A DNA stretch of 64,000 nt, from the NCBI RefSeq assembly GCF_004335085.1, contig NZ_RQRS01000022.1, forward strand, positions 1 to 64,000. The letters run 5' to 3'. Shown here one piece after another: positions 1-9,120 of this stretch. The stretch is from Pedobacter nototheniae. GTDB taxonomy: Bacteria > Bacteroidota > Bacteroidia > Sphingobacteriales > Sphingobacteriaceae. Positions within the stretch are counted from its first letter, which is position 1; every line of letters starts with the position of its first letter. The translations under genes and the position numbers were made by a program. The notes beneath the pieces are model-generated. The model did not search any database, was not told the origin of the DNA, and saw only the letters and a list, made by a program, of their open reading frames with translations.

Positions 1-77
1 GCATTGCGGTCGTCGGTACGATCGAAAGAATCAGACACTAAAATACTAAATCCATTGCTTCTTTTTTCTTGATTCAT
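1..77 (-). CDS. 5' end of an unidentified gene, cut by the window edge
   Basis: An ATG at 77 on the minus strand opens a reading frame that stays open to base 1. It encodes about 25 residues beginning MNQEKRSNGFSILVSDSF. It lies 52 bases after the stop of the 159-residue gene on the same strand, so the two may be co-transcribed. Too little is visible to name a family, and the peptide is hydrophilic without a signal sequence. The call rests only on an open frame, a sensible start and its position behind another minus-strand gene. Confidence 0.4.
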   Translation of the reverse strand, partial: MNQEKRSNGFSILVSDSFDRTDDRN

Positions 78-129
78 TTTAAGGTTTTTTTAAACCAAAA
101 TGTGTCAAGTTTTTTTAGGAGAGGACATT

Positions 130-609
130 TTAGATAATTGTTTCTTTAAGTTTTTTACTCCTTGTAAACTGTTGTTTCAAATCGTTATATACATTTTCGG
201 TACCGGGAATGTTAGATCTGTTTGCTCCTTTAACCGAATTATAAAATACAAGTGCAGCTTCATAAGCTTCGCCACCAGCAACCATCATACTGTCTTCAAC
301 GGATCTTAAAAGATGGCTTATTTGTTGATAAACGGTATATAAATCAGCTGCGAGTTTATAATCTTTCTCTGCCTCAACCACATTTAAATAGGAGGGTACA
401 AGACTAGGGTTTTGCTGCGAATAACCAATTGCTTTACCAACAAAGGCGAGGTTTCTATCGCCCATTTTTAACATAGCCGTTCGTTCATCAGCCGTAAGGT
501 TAAAAATTAATACATTAGTTAGTGTTGCCTCTATTGCTTGCAACTGGGTTTGGATTGTCGCCATTTGTTCGGCTGTAATTTCTGCCGAGATTCTACTGTT
601 TGCACTCAT
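130..609 (-). CDS. Conserved hypothetical protein, 159 aa
   Basis: A soluble, probably helical protein of 159 residues with no signal peptide, membrane segment or known motif that I can recognise. Its N-terminal third (residues 8-45) reads like an amphipathic helix rich in Ala, Thr and Gln, and the C-terminus is basic. The ATG at 609 is the first in frame, and the upstream region is AT-rich and non-coding. A partial gene follows 52 bases downstream on the same strand, so this may be the first gene of a small operon whose remainder lies outside the window. Function unknown. Confidence 0.6.
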   Translation of the reverse strand: MSANSRISAEITAEQMATIQTQLQAIEATLTNVLIFNLTADERTAMLKMGDRNLAFVGKAIGYSQQNPSLVPSYLNVVEAEKDYKLAADLYTVYQQISHLLRSVEDSMMVAGGEAYEAALVFYNSVKGANRSNIPGTENVYNDLKQQFTRSKKLKETII

Positions 610-1170
610 GATTGATAATTTATTTAGATGAAAAAATACTCAAACTAAGCGCTTTGGTTTTATCTTGATTACTCACCAGGCAAATGAAAATTATCATAGC
701 ACTAGGTTAGTAAAGAAGATTAAACACTATAAATAACAAACGGGATGATTGTAATTATTGCTCCAAAAAGGAATTTACTGAAGGGTAATGCTTTTGGATA
801 GGATATTTATAATTGCTAATGTGCAATTGATTAAAGTGAAGGTAATGAAATTAGTAAGGATAATAGATGAATTACAAAATATAATCTGCTTTGCTGCTTA
901 AACTCGAATATATAGACAGTAACGTAAATGGATTCGAAGCTATTTTGGTTACTGTAAAATTAAAAACTTCATGAAATCTTCATCTTTGAGTACCATTTTT
1001 GATCACCCTTTCTCTATAAAATAACGTGCATTAATTGCGGTGTTAAGAGCGTATTTTCTTATTGTTTAAAATTCATTTTCTTATTGTTAATATATAGTTA
1101 AACTTAATTTACTGTTAATGTTTAATTAACATTAGGGCTGTTTTTTTGTGACAAATTAAAATCACAAAAG
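610..1170. other. 561-bp gap between divergent genes, with a repeated motif
   Basis: No gene or RNA is recognisable here. The spacer separates the minus-strand 159-aa gene from the TonB receptor. The only structure I see is a 14-base direct repeat (ATTTTCTTATTGTT) at 1053-1066 and 1075-1088. The copies are 22 bases apart, two helical turns, and lie about 85-120 bases upstream of the receptor start. This could be a regulator site; no clear TAnnTTTG promoter was found. Confidence 0.4.
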
Positions 1171-4100
1171 ATGAAATTACGTTTACTATCCCTACTGGGT
1201 GTTTTTATGTTGTTTGTAACCATGGTGCAAGCGCAGGTTACTACATCAGGTATCAACGGGAAAATAAAGGATGATAAAGGAATTATTCCTGGTGCTACAA
1301 TTGCAATTGTACACATCCCAACAGGTACAGTTTCAAAAGGATCTTCTAATGAGGCAGGAATTTACCGCATTGGAAATTTAAATCCTGGCGGGCCTTATAA
1401 AATTACGGTAACCTATGTAGGTTACAATCCAATTGTTAAAGAAAATGTATACTTAGCACTTGGAGCAGATCAAAAAATCGATATTGATTTAAAAGAACAA
1501 GGCAATCAACTTGCTGAAGTTAGTGTTAGGGGGCAAAAAGGGCCAACTAAATCTGGTGCAGGCACAAGCATTAATGAAACGCAGATTAAAAACTTGCCAA
1601 CTATGAACCGTAGCTTACAGGATGTTACTCGTGTAACGCCACAAGGAAGCAAGGATAATACCTTTGGTGGTACAAACTTTAGGTACAATAACGTAACTAT
1701 TGATGGTGCCATTAATAATGATGCAATTGGTTTTAGCCCATCTTTAGGTGGTCAAAGTGGTAGCTCGGGTATGCCGGGAAGTAGCACACGTACCAATCCA
1801 GTATCTTTAGATGCCATACAGGATGTTACAGTATTATTAGCACCATATGATGTTAAAATTGGTAACTTTTTAGGTGGTAGTATTAATGCAGTAACACGTG
1901 GTGGTACAAATGATGTAACAGGTTCTGTTTATGGTTATGGCCGTAATGCAGCTTTAATAGGTAGAAATAAAATTGGAGATAACTCAAAAGAACCTTCTGC
2001 TTTCCACGATTATCAAACAGGTTTCCGCGTAGGTTTCCCTATCATTAAAGATAAATTATTCTTCTTTACTAACGAGGAAATTACTAGAAGACAAGATCCT
2101 GTAATTTTAGGTGCAGGCTCTCCAGATGGTATAATCACTTTAGCGCAGGCGCAGGCAATATCCGATCGTATGAAAACTGCCTACGGTTTGGATGCTGGCG
2201 CTTATGGAGATTACAACATTTATTCGCAATCAAATAAATTTTTTAACCGTTTAGATTGGAATATTAATGAAAACAATCAGTTAACGATTAGAAACAATAC
2301 CATTATATCTAAAGCAACAAACTTAGAAAGAGATCAATCTAACTTTAGATTTGGTAGCATAGATTTTAAACAAAATAATAACCAAAGTTCAACCGTTGCC
2401 GATTTAAAAACAAGATTTAATAATTCTGCAACCAACAACTTAATCTTAGGATACTCTACCGTTCACGATTTCCGTGATCCTCTTTCTAACCCAGCCATTC
2501 CACAAATTGAAATTGGTTCAAATGGTGGTACCATCTTTTTAGGTACAGATAGAGAAGCGAGTATTTTTAATATGAAACAAAATACTTTCGAATTAACAGA
2601 TAACTATTCTTTTAGCAAGGGCATACACAATTTTACTGTTGGTACGCACAACGAGTTTTACAAAATTAACTATGGTTTTGTAAACGCATGGAACGGAAGG
2701 ATAGCTTATGATACTGTTGATGACTTTTTAGCTAACAAACCAAAAAGAGTTCGTACAAGTTTTGATTATGCAGATAACAGTCGCGATAACATTTTGGCTA
2801 ACCCTACAGCAAAATTTAATGTTAACCTATATAGTGTTTACGGCCAAGATGAGATGCGCCTAAGCGATAAGTTTAAACTTACTTTAGGTTTGCGTTTTGA
2901 TATGGCGGATTTGCCTAATATGCCTACCTTGAGTACAAAAACGACTAACTCTCCGGTTGATCCAAATTATGGTACAACATATACTTATACTCAGCCATCG
3001 GCAATTAATAACAAGTTTTTAAATAAAGTTCAAATTTCACCAAGATTAGGTTTCAATTTTGATGCCCTTGGCGATCAAAGCTTAATTGTACGTGGTGGTA
3101 GTGGTTTATTTACCAGTCGTGTTCCATTTGCATGGTTAGGCTATGCTTATTACAACAATGGTGTAAACTATGGTTCTTACGATTTAAAACCAGCAACGGG
3201 TAATAAAGTAGTAACGCAAGTACCAGGTACCGATCCAATTAAAGATGCTTTAGGTGGAAACGGAGAAGCAGGTTATGCAGCTAAACAAGGTGTAAATATT
3301 AACGATGCTAATGGTGCAACACAGGTAGATTTAGTTGATAATAACTTTAAAATGCCTAAAGCATGGAGAAGTAACTTAGCCTTTGATTTTAGAACACAAG
3401 ACAACTGGAAATTTACTTTAGAAGGTATTTATAGTAAGGTTATTAAAGATGTTGCTTTCCAACAAATTAACTATGTAGATAATCCAACATATATGGTTTA
3501 TGATACGCAGCACCAACAACCAATTTATTCGGGCTCTAAAATTAATTCGAAATATACAAATGCTTACCTTTTATCAAATACAGATCAAGGTTATAAATAT
3601 TCATTAACTGGGCAAGTAAGCAAATCATTACCGTTTGGATTAGATTTTATGGTTGCATATACTTACGGTCAATCTAAAGATATTGCTAACGGGATTCGTA
3701 ACTCTATGGAATCTAACTGGCAGTTAAATCAAGCTTTAAGTCCTAATAACCCAGGTTTAGCTTATTCTAACTTCGATGTTCGTAACCGTATTGTTTCTAC
3801 TTTAAACTATAAATTAGATTGGGCTAAAAACGGTAGATATGTAAGTAACTTCTCAATCTTCTTCAGTGCACAATCAGGAGCGCCTTACTCATTAGGTTTT
3901 GTAAACGGAACAATCAACAACACTGGTCAAACAGTAAGTTTAGTTTATATTCCAGCAGCAGGCGAAACATCTAAATTCTTCTCTGCAGCAAACCAGGCAC
4001 AAGCCGCGGCATTTGATGCATACGTAGATGCTGATAAATATTTAAGCACCCGTAGAGGACAGTTTACTGAGCGTAATGGTGCACGTACACCATGGAATGT

Positions 4101-4401
4101 ACAGGCAGATTTCCGCTTCTCGCAAGATATTCAAGTAGCAAAAGGTAAACACCCGCATGTTTTAACCTTAACTTATGATATTGTTAACTTAACCAACTTG
4201 CTTAATAAAGATTGGGGAATCCAATATTTCTCTCCAAATACATTTAACTCAATGGCTAACGTTGGTTTAAAAGTAGCAACTGCTGGTACACCAACATCTT
4301 ACCCAGTTTATACTTTTGCGCAGAAAGATGTAACTTCTTATTCTAGAGATTTCTTTGCATCTCGTTACCAAATGCAATTAGGTTTAAGATATAGCTTCTA
4401 A
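1171..4401 (+). CDS. TonB-dependent receptor, Oar-like
   Basis: An outer-membrane beta-barrel importer driven by TonB. Residues 1-21 are a Sec signal peptide ending VQA|Q. Residues 25-110 form a carboxypeptidase-regulatory-like (peptidase-associated) domain typical of Bacteroidetes receptors. A plug domain follows at about 115-245 (VTIDGAINNDAIG, then a glycine-rich stretch), and then a long barrel. The protein ends LRYSF, the usual aromatic barrel end. The 1076 residues match Oar-type receptors, which lack a SusD partner, and none is encoded next to it. The substrate cannot be told from the sequence. A strong terminator follows 27 bases after the stop, so the gene is monocistronic. Confidence 0.9.
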   Translation: MKLRLLSLLGVFMLFVTMVQAQVTTSGINGKIKDDKGIIPGATIAIVHIPTGTVSKGSSNEAGIYRIGNLNPGGPYKITVTYVGYNPIVKENVYLALGADQKIDIDLKEQGNQLAEVSVRGQKGPTKSGAGTSINETQIKNLPTMNRSLQDVTRVTPQGSKDNTFGGTNFRYNNVTIDGAINNDAIGFSPSLGGQSGSSGMPGSSTRTNPVSLDAIQDVTVLLAPYDVKIGNFLGGSINAVTRGGTNDVTGSVYGYGRNAALIGRNKIGDNSKEPSAFHDYQTGFRVGFPIIKDKLFFFTNEEITRRQDPVILGAGSPDGIITLAQAQAISDRMKTAYGLDAGAYGDYNIYSQSNKFFNRLDWNINENNQLTIRNNTIISKATNLERDQSNFRFGSIDFKQNNNQSSTVADLKTRFNNSATNNLILGYSTVHDFRDPLSNPAIPQIEIGSNGGTIFLGTDREASIFNMKQNTFELTDNYSFSKGIHNFTVGTHNEFYKINYGFVNAWNGRIAYDTVDDFLANKPKRVRTSFDYADNSRDNILANPTAKFNVNLYSVYGQDEMRLSDKFKLTLGLRFDMADLPNMPTLSTKTTNSPVDPNYGTTYTYTQPSAINNKFLNKVQISPRLGFNFDALGDQSLIVRGGSGLFTSRVPFAWLGYAYYNNGVNYGSYDLKPATGNKVVTQVPGTDPIKDALGGNGEAGYAAKQGVNINDANGATQVDLVDNNFKMPKAWRSNLAFDFRTQDNWKFTLEGIYSKVIKDVAFQQINYVDNPTYMVYDTQHQQPIYSGSKINSKYTNAYLLSNTDQGYKYSLTGQVSKSLPFGLDFMVAYTYGQSKDIANGIRNSMESNWQLNQALSPNNPGLAYSNFDVRNRIVSTLNYKLDWAKNGRYVSNFSIFFSAQSGAPYSLGFVNGTINNTGQTVSLVYIPAAGETSKFFSAANQAQAAAFDAYVDADKYLSTRRGQFTERNGARTPWNVQADFRFSQDIQVAKGKHPHVLTLTYDIVNLTNLLNKDWGIQYFSPNTFNSMANVGLKVATAGTPTSYPVYTFAQKDVTSYSRDFFASRYQMQLGLRYSF

Positions 4402-4428
4402 ATATTAATATTAAAAAGCTTAATAAAA

Positions 4429-4462
4429 AGCCCCCAGGTCTTAAATGATCTGGGGGCTTCTT
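4429..4462 (+). terminator. Terminator after the TonB receptor
   Basis: Perfect 10-bp stem AAGCCCCCAG / CTGGGGGCTT with a loop of about 11 bases, followed by TCTTT. It sits 27 bases after the receptor stop and just before the convergent lysine-rich gene, so it may serve both. Confidence 0.85.
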
Positions 4463-4483
4463 TATGATTGGTTTTAAATGTAA

Positions 4484-4786
4484 TTAAGCTTTTAGCTTTG
4501 CAGCACGTTTAGTCTTAGTTTCTTTTGCGATAGGTTCTGCAGCTTTAATTTCTTCTTCTGCAATTATTGGCGCTTTTTCAGTAGGTTTTACTTCTGTGGC
4601 TTTGGCTTTTTTAGAAAGCTTTTTAGCCAGTTGTTTGGCAAAGTTTTCTATAAGTTTCTTGCTTTTCTTTGCTTCTCCGTATTGGCTCACCACTTCCTCA
4701 AAAGCGGTAATTAATTTTGATGATAATTCTTTCTTCAGCTTTTTGTTTACGGAACGATTCTGGGCGTTTGATTTCTTCTTTTTCAT
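4484..4786 (-). CDS. Lysine-rich small protein, 100 aa
   Basis: A very basic protein. The N-terminal 15 residues are Lys/Asn-rich, the middle (16-60) looks helical with AFEEVVSQYGEAKK, and the C-terminal 40 residues are a low-complexity Lys/Ala/Glu/Pro tail ending KRAAKLKA. This composition resembles histone H1-like tails and other nucleic-acid-binding proteins of Bacteroidetes, but that is inference from composition only. No catalytic motif or signal is present. It faces the TonB receptor across a shared terminator. The plus-strand frame over the same bases is Phe-rich and is a shadow. Confidence 0.65.
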   Translation of the reverse strand: MKKKKSNAQNRSVNKKLKKELSSKLITAFEEVVSQYGEAKKSKKLIENFAKQLAKKLSKKAKATEVKPTEKAPIIAEEEIKAAEPIAKETKTKRAAKLKA

Positions 4787-4899
4787 TTACCTCAAAGATA
4801 TATGATCGCAAAATTAAATTTATATTATCTTTTTGTTAAGTAATTAGGAAACGCTTAACACAAAACTGCTTTTTTGTTAATCACCATTTTGAAAAGTTG

Positions 4900-5721
4900 T
4901 TAGTTTACTTTCGCCGTTTTTTTGCCAAGCGCATACAAGCTGGTTCTCAGGTAGGTTAACAAAGATTGGTTACAAACTGAAGGAATATCTTTCGGTAAAA
5001 TGGGCTTACCGATTTTAATTTTAAGTACGTGCCCTTCTTTATTAAACAATTCTGAAATAAGTTTGGCCGTTTGCAATGATGGATGTATTAATCTAAGCAA
5101 GCTGAAAAGAAAACCATTATTACCGAAAAAATAAACAGGTAAAATAGGGACATCAGCCTTGGATATAATTTTGCCAACTACAGGGTGCCATTCTCTATCA
5201 GTAATTTGAAGCTTTTTAAACTTATAGGATGAAACTTCTCCGGCGGGGAAAATAGCTACAGGTGTACCTTCCTTTAAAGTTTTAAAAGTTGTTTTTAAAC
5301 CACTAATACTGGAGGCATCTTGAACGTTTTCGAAAGGGTTTACAGGAATGATGCATTCGCTTAGATTTGGGATTTTCTTTAGTAAAAAATTACCCATAAA
5401 CATGGTGTCGGGCCGTTTCTTCGTTAAAGTACTTAAAAGAGCTAAAGATTCTATAGCGCCGTAAGGATGATTGGCAATTGAAATAAATGCGCCAGTTTCG
5501 GGAATATTAGCCAAGTCTTCATCATCAATTTCTATGATAACGCCTAAAGTATTTAAAAGATAATTTGCAAATGCTGCACCTTCCAAATGATTGGCATCAC
5601 TCACAATGCGGTTAAGTGCATTAATTTTCATCATTTTCATGAGCATGCTGGCCAACCCAGGAAAAGGTAATTTGCAAATTCCCGTTGCTTTGGAAAAATC
5701 TGCTTCAGATATAATTGTCAT
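4900..5721 (-). CDS. PlsC-like lysophospholipid/aminolipid acyltransferase
   Basis: A 273-residue acyltransferase of the PlsC/OlsA superfamily, transferring an acyl chain to a lipid hydroxyl at the inner membrane. The family's first block is seen as NHPYGAIE (about residue 88), with His as base. The second comes as NPFENVQ, and the third as FPAGEVS (about 160), which positions the phosphate. It shares the whole plan and many residues with the N-terminal half of the neighbouring fusion protein (starts MTIISEADFSKATG against MKIITTSEFAKATK), so the two are paralogues from tandem duplication. The acyl acceptor is not determinable. A relation to GlsA/OlsA-type O-acyltransferases of glycine or ornithine lipids is inferred from the fused neighbour. 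Confidence 0.8.
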   Translation of the reverse strand: MTIISEADFSKATGICKLPFPGLASMLMKMMKINALNRIVSDANHLEGAAFANYLLNTLGVIIEIDDEDLANIPETGAFISIANHPYGAIESLALLSTLTKKRPDTMFMGNFLLKKIPNLSECIIPVNPFENVQDASSISGLKTTFKTLKEGTPVAIFPAGEVSSYKFKKLQITDREWHPVVGKIISKADVPILPVYFFGNNGFLFSLLRLIHPSLQTAKLISELFNKEGHVLKIKIGKPILPKDIPSVCNQSLLTYLRTSLYALGKKTAKVN

Positions 5722-5947
5722 ATGGGGTTTTTACATTCCAGTACCATCTTTTTTAATTTTATACTGAAATAAATAAGCAATATATAAGGAGGGAAAGCTT
5801 ATTAAAGAATAGCTAAACAAAGCTCATACAGAGTAGCTAAAGATAATATAATAATGTTAACTGCGAAGCATTTTAATAAAGCTAAATGGCGGTATTTAAA
5901 TAATTAATAAATAACTTATAGGTAACAGATACTTAACATATCGACTA

Positions 5948-5955
5948 TACTTTTG
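5948..5955 (+). promoter_or_regulatory. Candidate -7 box with no gene downstream
   Basis: TACTTTTG matches the Bacteroidetes -7 consensus TAnnTTTG exactly. A convincing -33 TTTG is not visible. The only thing downstream on this strand is an intrinsic terminator, so it may start a small RNA of about 75-80 bases. Confidence 0.3.
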
Positions 5956-6004
5956 CAGTATAAATATTTGGTTAGTATTTATAAAGTTTAGGTTAGTTGA
6001 TAAT

Positions 6005-6037
6005 AAAAAACCCGGATGGATGTCCGGGTTTTTTTAT
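6005..6037. terminator. Bidirectional terminator
   Basis: Stem ACCCGGA / TCCGGGT flanked by six A on the left and seven T on the right, so it can work in both directions. It lies 11 bases after the stop of the minus-strand acyltransferase-GNAT gene. Confidence 0.85.
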
Positions 6038-6047
6038 TTAAAAATAA

Positions 6048-7799
6048 TTAGAAATTCTTACCAAGTTTCTCCAGCATTTCTGGTGGGATGTTATGCGTAT
6101 CTACTACTAAGAAGCCATCCAAACAATCCGAAAATTTAGGATCGATATTAAAAGAAATAATTTTTGCGTTTAAATTCATGTATTGTCTAAGCAACACAGG
6201 CACTTTAATGTGCGAGTTTTCAATATCACCAATCAAGCTATCTAAATCTTTAAATGAGTCGCTACTATCCACCAAAGTATCGGTAGATATTGGTAGTAAA
6301 TCAGCTTTAAACTTGTTTTTCGGTTTTACATATTTAGCCATCTCATAATCGAAATGGTTTTTAGTAATATAATCTACAATTAAAGCCTTACTAAATTTAG
6401 AAAAATTGTTGCTAATACTTACCGGGCCAAACATGTAACGGTATTGAGGGTTATCAATCAGGTATTTTAAAATTCCTTTCCACAGTAAAAATAACGGAAG
6501 TGGTTTGCCCTGATATTCTTTCCTAATCCACGATCTACCTAACTCAATACCTTGTTTTAGCATTGGATAAAACTGATCTTTCATTTTAAACAACTCAGAA
6601 AGATAGAAACCACGGCTACCCATGCTCTCCAAAATCTCATCGCCCTTACCAATTCTGTAAGCACCAACAATATTTTCCAAATCCCTATCCCAAATAAATA
6701 AGTGATTATAATAAATGTCGTAGTTATCTAAATCTATTTTTTTATTGGTTCCTTCGCCAACCTCCCTAAAGGTAATTTCGCGTAAACGACCAATTTCTCT
6801 TAATATATTTGGTATTTTTAGTGTTGGAACAATATAAACTTCGTAGTTCTTTTCTGTCCATACTTTAAAATCCTCTAGTGTATCAACTTCAGTTTTAATT
6901 AAGTTTCTGGAAGTTTCTTCGATTATTTCAGCAGGTTTCTTCTTAATCTTAAATAATTTTAACGGATTAAAAAGTTTCTTTTCCGTATCTAAACCAACAC
7001 CTAAAGCATAAGTACGGGCTCTTAAAAAGTCCATTAACTTATTACTGCTGTTCATGTGCGATATTTCTGAAACGGCAATGGGTTTACCCACTCTTACTTT
7101 AATAGTGCGCCCATGTTTATTTAAAAACTCTGATGGTAATTTTGCAGTTCGTAAAGTAGGATGTATAAAGCTTAAAATATTAAAGAAAACGCCGTTATTG
7201 CCATGAAAATAAATTGGTACAACAGGTACTTTAGCTTTAGCAATAAGCTTTCCTACCACAGGATGCCACATTCTATCCGTTACCTGTTGGGCATCAAGTT
7301 TAAATGTAGAAACCTCGCCAGCCGGAAAAATTCCAATAGGAGTACCATTTCTTAATAAGTCAAAAGTTGTTTTTAAACCACTAATGCTTGATGAGTGCTG
7401 TACATTTTCAAAAGGATTAACAGCCACGAAAAATTCATCAAGGTTTGGTATTTTCTTCAAAATAAAATTAACCATTACCTTTGCATCAGGCCTTACAGTA
7501 CATAAAAGCTTAACTAAAGCCAAGCCTTCAACACCGCCATATGGATGATTTGCAATAGCAATAAAAGGACCCGTTTTAGGAATGCTATTTAAATCATCTT
7601 CATCAAAATCAATAGAAACACCAATGGTTTCCAGTATTTTATCTACAAACTCTAAACCTTTAAAATGCTGGTTTTGAGAAAATACATCATTAATATCATT
7701 CAGCTTCATGATTTCCATAATCAAGCCAGCCAATCCCGGAACACCCAGTTTATCTATCTTCGTCGCCTTCGCAAATTCTGAGGTAGTAATGATCTTCAT
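6048..7799 (-). CDS. Acyltransferase-GNAT fusion, OlsF-like aminolipid synthase
   Basis: A bifunctional 583-residue protein. Residues 1-300 are a PlsC-like O-acyltransferase (NHPYGGVEG, FPAGEVSTF). Residues 330-583 resemble OlsB/hemolysin-type GNAT N-acyltransferases (REITFREVGEG, GAYRIGKGDEI, LGRSWI). This order is that of OlsF of Serratia and Flavobacterium, which makes ornithine lipids; Bacteroides uses separate GlsB and GlsA for glycine lipids. The amino acid used here is unknown. The frame is open up to 7886, but I choose the ATG at 7799. It matches the start of the paralogue next door, and a minus-strand TAnnTTTG box at 7859-7852 lies inside the longer version. A terminator follows the stop. 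Confidence 0.82.
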   Translation of the reverse strand: MKIITTSEFAKATKIDKLGVPGLAGLIMEIMKLNDINDVFSQNQHFKGLEFVDKILETIGVSIDFDEDDLNSIPKTGPFIAIANHPYGGVEGLALVKLLCTVRPDAKVMVNFILKKIPNLDEFFVAVNPFENVQHSSSISGLKTTFDLLRNGTPIGIFPAGEVSTFKLDAQQVTDRMWHPVVGKLIAKAKVPVVPIYFHGNNGVFFNILSFIHPTLRTAKLPSEFLNKHGRTIKVRVGKPIAVSEISHMNSSNKLMDFLRARTYALGVGLDTEKKLFNPLKLFKIKKKPAEIIEETSRNLIKTEVDTLEDFKVWTEKNYEVYIVPTLKIPNILREIGRLREITFREVGEGTNKKIDLDNYDIYYNHLFIWDRDLENIVGAYRIGKGDEILESMGSRGFYLSELFKMKDQFYPMLKQGIELGRSWIRKEYQGKPLPLFLLWKGILKYLIDNPQYRYMFGPVSISNNFSKFSKALIVDYITKNHFDYEMAKYVKPKNKFKADLLPISTDTLVDSSDSFKDLDSLIGDIENSHIKVPVLLRQYMNLNAKIISFNIDPKFSDCLDGFLVVDTHNIPPEMLEKLGKNF

Positions 7800-7851
7800 A
7801 TAAAAATTGTTAGGTTGTTGCATTTTGCAAAGCATCTCAGTTTTGCAATCC

Positions 7852-7859
7852 CAAAAATA
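7852..7859 (-). promoter_or_regulatory. -7 promoter box of the acyltransferase-GNAT gene
   Basis: Read on the minus strand it is TATTTTTG, an exact TAnnTTTG. The expected transcript start is about 45 bases before the ATG at 7799. It rules out the longer reading frame as the usual start. Confidence 0.5.
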
Positions 7860-7861
7860 AG

Positions 7862-7881
7862 ATTTATATTTAAATATAAAT
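7862..7881. repeat. 20-bp perfect palindrome in a divergent promoter region
   Basis: ATTTATATTT followed by its exact reverse complement, between the divergent acyltransferase-GNAT and helix-hairpin-helix genes. It may be an operator, but a sequence made only of A and T can be palindromic by chance. Confidence 0.35.
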
Positions 7882-7897
7882 GTCATAACATATAACT

Positions 7898-8797
7898 ATG
7901 AGAACTTGGCTCAATAAACACTTCGGTTTTAGTAAGGGCGAGTTCAACGGACTTATTTTGCTGATTGCAATCATTATCACTTTAAAGTTTATACCTTATA
8001 TATATGATCACTTAAAGCCTATTGAAACTGATAACCCCAATCTTTTATCGGAAATTCAAAAAATAGAAACCACTAATGAGGAGCGTTTCTACTATACCAA
8101 GAATAATATAGAAGATGCCGGCGATAAAAAGGCAGGAAAACTTTTTAATTTCGATCCTAATCAAATAGATGTTTCGGGCTGGCAGGAGTTAGGTTTATCG
8201 TTAAAGCAGGCGCAATCCATTGTTAACTACAGAAACAAAGGTGGTAAGTTTTATAAGGTAGAAGATTTGAAGAAAATGTATACCATATCTCCTCAAATGT
8301 ATGAGCGGTTGCTGCCTTTTGTACAATTAGAAAAGCAAGCAGACGCTTATCCTAAAAATAATTTCCAGTTTGAGAAAAAGGAATATATTAAAAAAGCACT
8401 AATTATTGTAGATATCAATTCAGCTGATTCTGCCCAATTGGATCAAATAAAGGGTGTTGGACCAGCTTTTGCTTTACGCATTTTAAAATATCGCAATCGT
8501 TTGGGCGGTTTTTATAAAAAAGAACAATTAATGGAAGTGTATGGTGTGGATTCTGTTAAGTACACCGAAATAAAAAATCAAGTTTCTATTGGTGATGCCA
8601 ATCTTAAAACTATAAATATCAATACCGCTGTTTTTAATGATCTAAAAGACAATCCATACCTAAGCTATAAACAAATTAATGCCATTATACAGTATCGTAA
8701 ACAACATGGCAAGTATCTCGGCCTTGCCGATTTAAATAAAGTTGGCATTTTAACACCTCTAATTATAGAAAAGATTAGCAGATATATAACATTCTAA
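7898..8797 (+). CDS. Membrane-anchored helix-hairpin-helix protein, ComEA-like
   Basis: A 299-residue protein with one N-terminal membrane segment (about residues 18-37) and three helix-hairpin-helix repeats of the ComEA type. These are seen as NYRNKGGKFYKVEDL (about 110), INSADSAQLDQIKGVGPAFA with KYRNRLGGFYKKEQL (about 172-205), and INTAVFNDLKDNPYLS with QYRKQHGKYLGL (about 248-280). Such repeats bind DNA without sequence specificity, and ComEA holds incoming DNA outside the inner membrane during uptake. No other competence gene is nearby, so a DNA-uptake role is a family-based guess. It is transcribed away from the acyltransferase-GNAT gene; the start ATG has no Shine-Dalgarno sequence. 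Confidence 0.8.
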   Translation: MRTWLNKHFGFSKGEFNGLILLIAIIITLKFIPYIYDHLKPIETDNPNLLSEIQKIETTNEERFYYTKNNIEDAGDKKAGKLFNFDPNQIDVSGWQELGLSLKQAQSIVNYRNKGGKFYKVEDLKKMYTISPQMYERLLPFVQLEKQADAYPKNNFQFEKKEYIKKALIIVDINSADSAQLDQIKGVGPAFALRILKYRNRLGGFYKKEQLMEVYGVDSVKYTEIKNQVSIGDANLKTININTAVFNDLKDNPYLSYKQINAIIQYRKQHGKYLGLADLNKVGILTPLIIEKISRYITF

Positions 8798-9120
8798 AAC
8801 ATGATGTTATCAATATTGCGATAATCAAAATGATGTGTGCTTTTCGGCTGTATATTCAGTTTTTGTGAAATAAGAAATATGCAAGGGCGAAATATAATTT
8901 CAAAATTCCATTGGTTTTCCGGTTTGCATGGGTCGTGATTGAAAAAATGATAAAAAAATTAGAAAAACTTTTCCTGCTTATTTACAGCCTTTAAAAATCG
9001 GGTATAAACTAATTGAACCAAATACCATTTCATTCTACAAAGAGGTGTTTTTTTAACTATAAGTAACTATCAAATAAATGTTTATAATTGCCGAAAAACC
9101 AGTATAAAATATAAATATTA
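8798..9120. other. 323-bp spacer before the acyl-CoA dehydrogenase
   Basis: No gene, RNA or strong hairpin recognised. A near-match to the -7 box (TATAATTG, one mismatch) at 9083-9090 lies about 30 bases before the downstream start and is the best promoter candidate. Confidence 0.35.

Larger units (their letters stand above)
5722..6047. other. 326-bp spacer between two minus-strand genes
   Basis: AT-rich spacer with no open frame of note. It contains a plus-strand TAnnTTTG box at 5948-5955 and the bidirectional hairpin at 6005-6037. Together these would bound a short plus-strand transcript (see findings). The remaining bases probably hold the promoter of the 273-aa acyltransferase, but I see no clear box. 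Confidence 0.4.

Noticed and set aside
100..309. 69-codon plus-strand frame opposite the 159-aa protein
   Set aside because: Cys/Phe-rich shadow frame with no start context; the minus-strand protein is more plausible.
7800..7886. Longer start (30 extra codons) for the acyltransferase-GNAT protein
   Set aside because: The extra residues have no counterpart in the paralogue and a promoter box lies inside them.
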